Positions 41,701-53,700 of a DNA stretch of 64,000 bases are shown one piece after another. Both the position numbers and the translations under genes were made by a program. Location of the stretch: the NCBI GenBank assembly GCA_030847615.1, contig JAUMIR010000001.1:289442187-289506186 (forward strand), given 5' to 3'. The DNA is from Gambelia wislizenii. Taxonomy: Eukaryota > Chordata > Lepidosauria > Squamata > Crotaphytidae. Numbering within the stretch: the first letter of the stretch is position 1; each line of letters starts with the position of its first letter. The notes under the pieces are model-generated. The model ran no database searches. It was given only the letters and a program-made list of their open reading frames with translations, and was not told where the DNA came from.

Positions 41701-44700
41701 GCCCTCCAACATCATCTGCCCACACTGGAAGTGTGGCCAGATGACCCGCCTCCTCTCTCTCGGGAGCCAATCGGGGCAGGGCAGGCCCACCCTGATTGGC
41801 CCCACTCTTCCCACCCTTCCCGGCCACAAAGCAAGCCAGGAAGAAGACAGAAGACCATGGTGGCCCTCATGATGACTGGCCATGCGGCTGCCAGGGGTCA
41901 CAGGAAGAGAATCATTGTGGGGGCACTGGCAGGGCCACAAACAGGCCTACCGGCCAAGCAGTAAGCCCCCTTGTTAGAGTTGTACTCTGCAAAAGAACAT
42001 AAAGAAGAAATGACATTCTGGCTTTATGATCTGAGACAGCAGAGCTCAATGACCTCATATATTTAATTGAATGACTAAAATCTCACAAATGTTGACATCA
42101 ACATGTGAATGCTGACTATGTCAGAATAATATGTATGTATGTATCTCCATCTCTTGCCGTGCACTGGCAAGTGCTAACAATTTCATTGGTGTGGATGTCT
42201 GATTTTTAAAAATATTTGTTAATCTTGGATTATTCATACAGTATTTACATAAGAACACTAATATTAATCCAGATTTGGGGCATATGCTTACACCTGGTTA
42301 AGAAATGGATCAAGTTTAATAGAGACAATGAAAAGTATGGAAAGAGGAAAACTGGGCAAAGAATGAAGGAAATGGTGTCTTAGACCTCAGGATTTGTTAA
42401 TGGAGCACATCTTCCCTGTGTAAGAATGAATATCTTGTTTGCTGAAGCTGCCATCATACACAAATTTACTTGGGCATAAGCCTCTTTGAATTGAAGGAGA
42501 CTTGCTTCTGAGCAGACATGCAGAGGAAAGTGCTGTAAATCAACACTGTGGCTAGTTTGTTCTGTGCAAGTGGAACTTGACATCATTACGGGTGTTCCAA
42601 GCCATCTGTCAAAAGAGAAGCTGCAATGTTCAGTGATGATAATCTGTCCCTATTGAGAGCCGCATTCCCTGAGGAGTAATCTATCAGGGTGGAGGGGTGA
42701 GGTGGCACATGCTGCTTGAGAAGCTAAGAAGAAAAATGCAGTGGTAGGGTTAGGTCTAGTGTGTAAAGCCAGTTGCTGATGTCTGCTGTAAAAAGTGCAG
42801 ATCAGACAGAAAAAGATTGGGAAGACTGAGACTCTACTCAGAGCAGACAATACCACACTGGCTGGCTGGCTATATATGTCTCCAGGGGGGAGGAGGATGC
42901 CTCTCAAAGGTGGTTGTTTTTCAGTATGGTTTCCATATGTATGTCACCTCCTCTGACCTTAGTAGAATGAAAACCTGCCAAAATGTCCAGATACTGGACA
43001 ATTCTAAGAAAACAAAAGAAAGCTGTAATGATTTGTGCTTGTTTTGTGACTCATTATTAATGTTTTCATCTCTCTTTTGTTTTTAAAGTTCGACATAAAG
43101 AAAATAATCCTAGGCCTCTAACGTTAGAAGAGTATCTAGACGGCAATTTTAACTACAAAACATATTCTCCCTATTGGGTTTCAGGTAAGTTGGGGTGTAT
43201 GCTGATGACACCCAACACTGTCTCTTCTTTCCATCCAATTCCAAGGAAGATGTCTCTGTGCTAAACCAATGTCTGCTATTGGTAATGTACTTGATGAGGG
43301 CAAGCAAATTGAAACTTAATCCAGACACGACAGAGGTGCTCCTGGTCAGTCGTAAGGCAGATCAGGGAATAGGGATTCAGCTTGTGTTGGATGGGGTATA
43401 CTCTCCTTGTAATGTCAGATTCACAGCTTGGGTGTGGTCCTTGACTTGGATCTGAGCCTGGATGCCCAGGTTTCAACAGTGGCCAAGAGTGCATTTGCAC
43501 AGTTAATATTGGTGCACCAACTACACATGTTCCTTGAGATGTCAGATCTGGCTACAGTGACACATGCCTTGATTACATCCCATTTGGATTACTGTAACAC
43601 ATTCTATATGGGACTGCCTTTGGAAATTGTTCAGAAACTCCAGTGAGTCCAAAATGTGACAGCCAGGTTGCTGACTGGGACACATTATGGTCTTGTCTAT
43701 ACGGTCAAAATAACACGAGTGGTATATGAATGGAAGGTGAGCCGTTCATACAGATATTCACACAAATACATGTCATTCAGAAGGGAGGCAGTCAACTCCA
43801 CCGCAAAGTCCATGTGCATCACATCAGGGGCTTTGTGCAGATTTTTTTAAAAGCTCTGTATGACATGCGAATGTGCAATCATTTGAACACTCACATTCAC
43901 ACAAGATACGAACAGGAAGTATAATCTGATTGGCTGGATGAGGAAGGGGCGGGGCTAGGAAACAGGGAAAGCACCTGTGGCCACCATGTTATATTTTCAG
44001 ATAAGCGAGGGTCCAGTAAGTCGATCAAACAGCGATGTTATACAGTTGCCCCTCCACATTCGCGAACTCAGCATTCGCGGTTTTAATTATTCGCGGTTTT
44101 GGGAGGGCCCCCCCGGGCCCCCCCAAAACCGCAAAAAGGGGCCTCCGGAGGCCCCTTGAAAGCCCTGGGAAGGAGCGGGGAGGGCCGGGGAGGCGTTCAC
44201 GGGGCCTTTGGAGACCCTCCAGAGGCCCCTTGAAAGGCTCCGTGAAGGCCCCGGGGAGGGAGGGTGGGGGGAGGCCTTCACGGAGCCTTGGAAGGCTCCG
44301 TGAAGGCCTGGGGAGGGTGGGGGGAGGCCCCGGGGAGGGAGGGGGGAGGATGGGGGGATGCCTTCACGGAGCCTTGGAAGGCTCCGTGAAGGCCCCCGCG
44401 GACTCCGTGAAGGCCCCGGGGAGGGAGGGGGGAGGGCAATCAATATTTACGGTTTTTTGACATTCGCGGGGGTCTGTGGAACCTAACCCCCGCGAATGTC
44501 AAGGGACAACTGTACTCTTTTTTCTTTCTTTCTTTGTAAATATGAACTATCGCTTGTGTGCACCATGGGGAACTGTTTTTTTAAAAACTTGGCAGCGGCA
44601 GATTTAAAATCATGAGTAAATCACTCATGGCCACCATCTTGGCTAGGGGTCATGTGGAGTTCAGGGAAGCTCTTTTGACTATGAAGATAGGTCACAGCAT

Positions 44701-47700
44701 TGCAAATGCCTGCTTTTTCGCTTGTGTTCGTATTTCCCCCCCTCGTATAGACAAGACCTATAGGGAACATACAACCCCCTCATTAAAACAACACTGGCTG
44801 ATGATCTGATTTGGGCAGATTTCAAAGTGCTGGCTATGACCTTTACAGTCCCACATTGCTTGGGTCCAGACTATTGGGGGGAAACATTTATCCTCGTATA
44901 AACCTGCCTGTGCTCTAAGATCTATGTGGGAAGGCTTTCTTGCCAGTCCCACCACCATCTCAGGCACATCTGGTAAGGATACAAGAGTCTTGTTGGGAGC
45001 TGCTCCCAAGCTGTGGAATTTCCTTTCCTGGGATGTCCAGTTGTCTCCTTCCCTATTGTCTTTCAACCAGAAGGAAAATACCTTTTTTATTTAAGGAGGC
45101 ATTTGGTTTTTTGCATGTTGCAGCAGATAGAGTTTTTAAAGGGGGTTGGAAGGTTAGTGTTTTTTTTAATTCATTCTGTTTTAATGTTGCTTTAATGTTT
45201 TTAATGCTGTTTTTAACTTGGGTTTTTAATATTAAATTTAATTTAATTGTGTTTTTACTTTTGTATTAAGTAGTTTTTAAATTGTGTTTTTAAGATGATG
45301 TATGGCATCTTGAATCCCATGATGGGAGAAAGGAGGGATATTAAACAAACAAACAAACAAATAAAAATTATGTGTGTATCGATAATAAATATGAGATGCT
45401 GGACCCACATTTTAGAATGCTTATATTTGCTAGCCTTGTTTTTGTGGTTTGGTTATGGTTTTGGTGTTTCTCTTTTACTTCTTTCATAGGATTGTTGTTT
45501 TTGTTAGTTTAATAGCAATAGCATTTATATTTCTATACCGCTTATCAGTGCCAAAGCACTCCCTAAGCAGTTTACAGTGTGTTAGCTAATTGCCCGCAAC
45601 AAGCTGGGTACTCATTTTACCAACCTACGGAAGGATGGAAGGCTGAGTCAATCTTGGGGCCCTCTGGGATCGAACACATAACCTTGTGGCTTGCAGTACT
45701 GGCATTTACCCTCTGCGCCACAAGGGCTCCTAATAGGCACCAGCTCTCTGCACCAAGTATCAAATAAATAAGTGCTTCCCAAATATTGTAGAGGAAGTGA
45801 GTGGGGCATGTGATTGGCAATTCATTTTGACATGCCTTAGCATGGTAGAGCCCAGGGGGACTTACTTTACTCCCAGTTTGATCTCCTGAGGCTTTTCAGG
45901 TGGCCACATCTCCATGATACCACCATCTTATGTCTTTCCAGCTGTTATATCCCACTGCCCCCCGCCCACACACCAATTCTCTAAGGTTGAACTACCCCTC
46001 ATGTCTTAGTCACTGACAGTAAGTGTTTGAGCTAAAATATGCTGGCATTTGTAGTCCCATCCATTTTCTTTTGACTATGCCCTCTGCTGGAATGCGGGCC
46101 TCAACAGCTCCACTGAAACTGAATTTGACCCTTGGACTAAAAACTTTATCAGACAGGGCTGAAATAGTGGAATTACGACACAATAGTATCACAAACGGAT
46201 TCCTGTTATCACACGACGTCATCGTCCTCCCATGGTCCACCTGTTAATTAGGCGTAACTTTTAATTGATGGGCAAAGCCATCAATAGCCCCCAGTATCTC
46301 TCTTTTCATGGTACTGATGAGTGTGTGATAATCTTCGGGTCTTCGGGACTTTCTCACTCAGCCCGAACAGTAATCACATACTGCTGTAATTGCACGATTA
46401 CAGTGTTAATGGGCAGTCTTCTTCCCCTCCCCTTTCCGAATGAGAACACATTGGGACTTGCTTCCAAGTTAAGTGTGCAGAGAACAATTACATCTGCATG
46501 CATAAAAAGAGGGAGTTGCTCCTCAGGAAGACTTTACATATGGCATGAAACATATGCTGATGGTGCTACTTCTCTGAATGGCATCCTTAAGAAATTTCCC
46601 ATTGAGCTATGTGGAAGCTCTGTGTACAAAGCTGTTGCTGTTCCCCAGAACAATAACCCCTACATGGAATCTCCTTTTTGGTTGGTTTGTTATATTTTTT
46701 ATCTTGCCTTTCCTCCAACGAGCCCAAATTTATCCTTACAACAGTTCTCTTGAGAAAGGATAGGGTAAGAAATAGTGAATGACCCAAAGTCACCTAGAGA
46801 GTTTCATGGACATATAGGAATTTGATTCTATGTCTTCCCAGCCCTTAATTACACATGTATGGAAAGAGCGTCAATAGATGATCTTTTACACATCATTACT
46901 GGAGATTTGTAAAAAGAAAAGCTAAGTAGGTATCTACAAGGTCTCCGCATCCTTCCCGATCATTGCAAGGTAGTGACATTACTCCTCACCCAATCAGACT
47001 CTTGGGATCTGACGGGTGTAAGACACCAAGCAAGATCCTTCCCAGGAGGTCCCTCTCTTGGTCTCCCTCCACATCTGGAAGGTCGGCATCACATTCACCC
47101 TCGCCAAGGATATCGCCAGCTCCAGCAGGTGCGAATCCTGACCAACCATCTCCAACGGACATCAGCACTAAATCTGACTGTCAAGAAACCAGATACACAA
47201 GTGGAAGACCCACTTTTTGAGGACCTTCAACATCAGGCTCCTTTGCTTCCGAGCTCCTTTGCTTCTGAGCTTACCTATTTCACCCTTCCTCACTCAGATT
47301 ATTAAAGTGGCCTGGTCCAATCCATCTTTGGTGCCTCCTACATCCCGCTGGCAGGACCACCTGTACAGGGTGTCAGGCAAAGCAGCTCCATGGCTGGCAG
47401 CCCTTCCCAAGCCAAACAGCGTAATTGTCGACGCAGGACAAATGCGGATTTCTCAAAGGGTCCATTCTGCTCAAAGTGTCCATTAAACTGATAAGGAGGG
47501 CAAGAAATTGGACAATGTAGGCCACATGTTCTACTTGTCAGTGTGCCTCCTGACTAAAATTGCCACCTACACTGCATGTATGGGGGCCTACCAGCGGTTC
47601 CTCTGGGATGCAGTTACCCCATACCTTGCCAAGCTGCCTGATCAATACCAAAGATTGGTTAACACCTTTAGAAACAATGGCCTTTCCATGGCAGGCCACC

Positions 47701-50700
47701 AGTGACAGGCGGCCAAATAAATTGCTGGCTGTGCCAGAAAAATATTGGTGAATGCTATAGCTGTACAAAGGCATGCTTGGTTGGGGTCTTCGGGACTTTC
47801 TCACTCAGCCCGAACAGTAATCGAGGACCTCCCCTTCAATGAAGTGGGCCTCTTCCATTCAAAGATCAACAGCAAACTGTGGATCACACACATAAGATGA
47901 GGGTGACCGCTAAGAAGTCTGGACTTCCATCCTCCCTCTCTGCACAAAAATACCAGCTCGGAGGGCAGCGCCTTTATCCACCCTTTCGGAAACAGTACAA
48001 TACCCCATCTCATAGGCCACACCATTCAGCAGTGGGAGCCTCACACCCACAACAGCGATTTCCCTCCTCGTCCTGCCCTAAGACACAATTTCTGATGAGG
48101 AAGATTGAAACCCCTGAACAACAGGTTTGACTGTGTCTCTATCCAGGCCCATCACTTGCCACCCTCTTATGCCAACTGCCTCTGGGTGTCTTACCATCAT
48201 TGGCACGAACTTACATCAGATTGGTGGATCTTGAGCATCATAAAAAGAGCATGCTTCATCAAATTCAAACATCTTCCCCCTTAGGGGATCTACAGAGTAA
48301 CTCCACCTTCCATTCCCCTTGTCAAAGAGGTGAACAAGCTCCTCTCAAAACGGGCCATAGAACCAATCTCACGAAACCAAATGGACGATGCTTTCTTTTC
48401 GAGATATTTGCTAGTGGACAAGAAAGACAGAGGGCTCTGACCTATCTTGGATCTCCAGAACGTGAATGAATACATTATTCCCAAACATTTCCAGATGGCG
48501 TCCCTGTCTACAATTCTCCCGCTTCTCCGGAGAGGGGATTGGTTTGCCACTCTCGACCTTTGCGATGCTTATTTCCACATCATCATTGTGCCTCCTCACG
48601 GATGCTACCTGGCCTTCGCAATAGGCCATCAGGCCTTCCGATTCCACATTTTGTCCTTTGGACTATGTACAGCCCCAAGAATCTTTACAAAATGTGCAGC
48701 AGTAGTTATCGCCTGGCTGCAACTGCGAGGTGTTATCATCTTCCCCTGCCTAGATGACTGGCTATTCACTGCCCTATCCAAGGAAAAGCTCTGCAAGGAC
48801 ATCCTCTTAACACTGTCTACCTTGGAAGATCTAGGCTTTGTAGTGAACCTAGAGAAGTTGCACCTCGAGCCAGTGCAAGTTGTGCGCTTTATAGGGGCAT
48901 GTCTGGACTCCAAAAAAGGCCATGCCTTTCTCCCAGATGACCACTTCACTACTCTCAGCTTCTCAGTAAGACATTGTATCTCCAAGAGACGGGTGCCGAT
49001 GCACCTGATACAGCAGGTTCTCAGTTACATGGCCTCCACTACAGTATTGATGCCTCTGTCTAGACTTTGGATGCACCTGCTCCAGTTTTCTGGTTTCTAT
49101 CCACATTCAGCCTGCTGACAGACAACCCCCTCAACATGTTGTCCATACCCCCGGGCCATACTCATGGGTCTTCAGGGGTGGACGAGACCCGAGATGGTGC
49201 AGCGGGGAATTCCGTTCAGCCCACAGCACCCTTCGAGATCAGTGAACACTGATGCATCCATGACAGGCTGGGGTGCCCACTCTGGCGACCTCACAATATG
49301 GGGGCACTGTTCTCATGAAGAAGCTCAACTTCACCTCAATGTTCTGGAATTACTAGCAGTGTTCAAGGCTCTCAAGGCATTTGAGCCATCACTCAGGGAC
49401 CATGCAGTTCAGATAATATCAGACAACAAAGCATGGTCTTTTAGATCAACAAGCAAGGGGGAGTTCACTCCCACACCTGCTTGACCTGACAGTTCAACTA
49501 TGGGACTAGTGTGTAGAACACAACATCAGTCTATCTGCCATACACCTGCCAGGAACACAGAACAACATAGCGGATGCTCTGAGTCGTTTCTCCACTTGCA
49601 GCCACGAGTGGTCGTTGTCACCAGAGATAGCTGTACAACTCTTCGAGACATGGGGGAACACATTTGTACACCTCTTTGCATCTCAGGTGAACACCAAGTA
49701 TCACCTCTTTTGCTCCAGACAGAAACCATTCCCCAGGAGCTTGGGAGATGCCTTCCTATTCTGATGGGATGGACCTCTACTGTACGCCTTTCTGCCCTTC
49801 CCACTTCTCTCCAGGGTGGTGGCCAAGTTATGCAACGACAGGGCGAATTGTATCCTCATAATGCCATGGTGGCCACATCATCCGTGGTTCTCCCCGCTGC
49901 TACTTCTGGCAAGAGGGATGTACATCAGGCTTCCCCTTCAATGGGACCTTATCTCTCTACAGGAGGGCAAGGTTCTTCACCCAGACCTGGACACAATCAA
50001 GTCCACGGTCTGGTTGATCCAAAGATCTTGTTGAACTGCACAAGATTGATAGTAGAAGCATCTCAACACCCATCTACCCTGTGGGCTTATCAATATAAGT
50101 GGCAAAAATTTAAGGAATTCCTTGACACTAAAGATATTCTTCACCACAGAGTGTCAGTGCCTAACCTCCTAGATTTCCTGGCCTCCATCTCGGCAAAGGA
50201 CCTCACCCTCTCTTCTGTTATGAGTCATGTGGCAGCGATTTCCTGGCATCTGCAGCACTTGGGACAGCCCTTGTGTTTCAAGGTCCCTCTGGTTCAAGGA
50301 TTCCTCCAAGGCTACAAAAACCTTCACCTGCCAGTGAATGGGCCCACGCTAGCTTGGAGTTTAGAACTAGTCCTCGCAGCACTCCCAAAGCCACCCTTTG
50401 AACCATTAATCTCGTGTGACCTCTGTTTGCTCTCTTTCAAGGCGGCTTTCCTGGTGGCCATTACCTCAGCGTGAAATTCGAGTGAACTATGCATGTTGTG
50501 GGTTGATCTACCATATACCTGCTTCCATCAAGATAAAGTGGTGCTTTGACCAGACGTCGCCTTCCTTCCAAAGGTAGTTTCCTTGTTTTATCTCAACCAG
50601 AACATAGCACTACCAGATTTCTTCCATGACTCTTCTACGGACCTTGAACCTTCATCTAGACCTTCATGCTCTGGATGTCAGATGTGCCCTGGCATTCTTC

Positions 50701-53700
50701 GTGGATAGAATGGTGCCATTCCAATGATCCAACCACCTGTTTCTGTGCTATGTGGGACCGAAGAAGGGCGAATCCATGTCTTCACAACGTTTCTCTAAAT
50801 GGGTAGCCCCGACAATCCGTCTCGCCTATCAGCTGATGAACCAACCTACCCCTGGGACAATTCGTAGCCATTCTACCAGGGCAACAGCTATATCAGCAGC
50901 CTTCCTACACAGGGTCCCCATACAAGACATTTGCATGGCAGCCACGTGGGCTACACACCTGACCTTTGTAAAAAACTATAAAGTTGACTCAGCCTCTCAT
51001 GCTTCTATGACATTGGGCAGGGCGGCCTTATGCTCAGCAATCCACTGACTTCCTGGGGTATGATACTTGATATATACCTGTCCCATTTAGGCTTTATGTT
51101 GTTGTTTTATTACTTCAGAAAAGGTCTCTCCCTCCTCCTTTCACGTGAGCTAGTTAGTCTACCGATTGTATGGATTCACAGAGACCACGAAGGAGGACAA
51201 CAGATTGCTTACCTGTAACTGTAATTCTTTAAGTGGTCATCTGTGAATTCACAAAAACCTGCCCATCCTCCCCTCTAGTGCCCTGCTCTTATGAACACTA
51301 TCAACTTCCTCATGTGGCTTATAGGAACTGAGCCATTAAGGGGAAGGGGCCTATATAGGCCAGGGTATTGTGGGTGGAGCTACCACCAAAATTCAAACTG
51401 ATGTTTAAAGAGGCTTAAGGAAGTTCTGAAATGCTCCGCACAGGCACAGGATTAACCCATTGTGTGAATTCACAGATGACCACTCGAAGAACTACAGTAA
51501 CAGGTAAGCAACCTGTCCTTATGATGCTGCAAATTTTTATCTCCCCATCCGAATTGTGAAGAGTCTCAGGAATATATATTTCCATGCTGGCTATTGAAGA
51601 AGAGAAGCCCCACTTCTTCACAAGATAAAAAGTTATAAAATGGTCTGAAGTAGGAATGGAGCATGGAAACCAAGTGGATGGGTGGAGGAAGGACAAACAG
51701 ATCCTTTCTTCCCCCACTGGCTCACTCACTTGCCTACAATGGAACTCCTTGTCACCTATAGCTACTTAAATGGTCACCTTCACCTAGCCCAGCCCTGTTT
51801 GGGCTGTAGGATCATCAGCAGAAGCACTTCTCAGTTCCCCATCTTTGGAGGCAATTAAGTGAGCAAGTGCATTGCCTTTTCTGCAATGATTCCATATCTC
51901 AGGAATGGGTTACCATCTGGAGTTTGTAAAGCATCAGGACTGCAAGCTTTTAAGAAAGTCCTGGCCCTTTCCCCCACTAGCTTTTCCTGATCATGTTTCA
52001 TAGGGAAGTTCTTGGTTTTTGCTCAGGTGTACTTCAGTTTTTACTGCTGTCTGCACCGGATGTTTTTATCATTAATGTTTGTTGATATTGTTGCTCTACT
52101 TTTGGCTTAGATTTTATTGTATGGGTTTTTATTGTGTGAAATACCCTGGGAAGGCTTTTGGCCTTAAAGGGAGCCAAGAAATACTTTAAATAACTGAATA
52201 AGTAAATAACTAGATATCTGTTGACCTATTAAATACAAGTCTGTCTTAGAACTCCTCCAGATGAGGAAAAAAGTCTCTGAAAGCTCCAGCTTTTGTTCCT
52301 CTACAATCTGATTTTATTTTGGAGATCCACATGACACTTTCTTCATCCTGAAATATTTCCTGGGAACTCCTGACATTATCAAGGACTTTTCATTCCTACT
52401 TCCCACATCAGTTTAACTTAACCCAGTATTTTCCAAAATAAAATGTATTTCTACATTTGTATTTGTATTATCCTGAAACTAGCTAAGATGGCTACAACCA
52501 ATAAACACAGCTGTGGTTTCCAGGACACACATTCAACAGATCAAACAAGGGAAAGAGGAATGTTTGCCCAAAACAAAATGTTCCTAATATTTAACTAGTG
52601 TAATATTGCTAAAGCTCTTTAGCACTTTAACTATGGCCTTGTCTATATGAGGCAATAAAATGTAGATTGGTTTGCAGTAATGCCAATTTGCAGCAGCTTT
52701 CATTTGTCTCCACATTTTTTTTCAAGATCACAGGTAAGCGAAGCTATCCACGTTCGACATTCAAATGGGCATGCCTGTGAATCAAGACGGCAGGCTGAGT
52801 GAAGTACTCATGTTTTATTCTTACCAGTTGCTGCCGCTGAACAGCATTAAAAAAAAAACACAAATCCAATGTGTGGAAGTGCGACCTTCCACTTAAATAA
52901 ACAGAAAAAAGGCTGTTTCGTTGCCTCAGCACATTATTGCTACAGCAAAATCCAACATGGCAGTTCCAGGTGCAGCCTTGCTGGCAAGCTCTACCCCCCC
53001 CCCCGCACACATCTGACCAATCAGCTTTCCACTTCTGCTCTTATCAGGAAAGTGCAGCAAGCAAATTGCTTGTCCCAATGAACAGGAATGCGCATTTCCC
53101 TCGCAGTTTTTTAAAAACTTCAGGAAAAGCCATGAAGGCTTTTCCTGTGGACTATATGGTATTTTTAGCCCCCTCTTTCTGAATATAGCAAAATGATGCA
53201 GGATCCCATTGGGACAAAAGGTATTCTCCTTGAATTCTGCGAGGAGTATTTTCACCATTTAGACAAGCCCTATAGCTCCAAAATAGTTACAAAGAAGGCT
53301 CAGAATAAATAGGTGAAAACCAATTTCTGAAATGTTTCATGAGCCTAGATGTAACATATGATCAGTGGGAGGGGAAGGAGGAAGAACACAAGGGAAGGTG
53401 GAATGAGGAAAATCCAGGGTTTTCCTAGTTTGGATGCATACCTGGGGATATTGCAGGTAAAATCAAAATAAAAAGAACTGGAAACTCTTGATACTTTCAG
53501 ACACTCCCCCACCCTACCTTTCTGGGTGAGTTCTTAGGTGCTGAAGGGTGATTGCATTTGTGATTAAGCATACTGTATAATTACAGTGATTATTTTCTTT
53601 CTCCTTAAGGAAATGAATACCTTCAACAGTCTGCAGAAGATAATGTTATTCTTTACAATGTTGAATCTGGCCAGTCAGTCATTCTCATGACCAACAGCAC

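Larger units (their letters stand above)
43196..45365 (+). pseudogene. L2-type LINE, 5'-truncated and interrupted
   Basis: It starts with VYADDTQHCLFFPSN, the RT catalytic YADD motif, then SKLKLNPDTTEVLLVSRK, LGVVLDLDLSLDAQVSTVAK, THALITSHLDYCNTFYMGLP and LTGT. After the insertion at 43689-44758 it continues (GGGAGCTGCTCCCAAGCTGT) to a (AAAC)n tail at 45342-45360. Frameshifts and stops are present. It begins about 11 bases after the FAP exon 3 donor. Confidence 0.82.
46940..51060 (+). pseudogene. DIRS-type retrotransposon (gag, RT, RNase H, tyrosine recombinase), broken
   Basis: DIRS elements replicate by reverse transcription but integrate with a tyrosine recombinase, without a target duplication. 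The gag part (about 46940-48060) shows ALNLTVKKPDTQVEDPLFED, AWSNPS-type text and GSSGLSHSARTVIEDLPFNE. RT, RNase H and recombinase follow in order. Stops and frameshifts occur throughout (for example between gag pieces near 47305 and 47490, and a stop at the recombinase Arg block). The 5' end is truncated; the 3' inverted-repeat block is at 51204-51512. It lies in FAP intron 3, in gene orientation. Confidence 0.88.

Noticed and set aside
41166..42000. Solo LTR of a retroelement
   Set aside because: GC profile and palindrome are suggestive but I find no convincing TG...CA ends, duplication or poly(A) signal, so it stays unclassified.
44035..44460. Proline/glycine-rich ORFs as a collagen-like or secreted gene
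   Set aside because: They are repeats within the 44043-44512 element, with no splice or start context.
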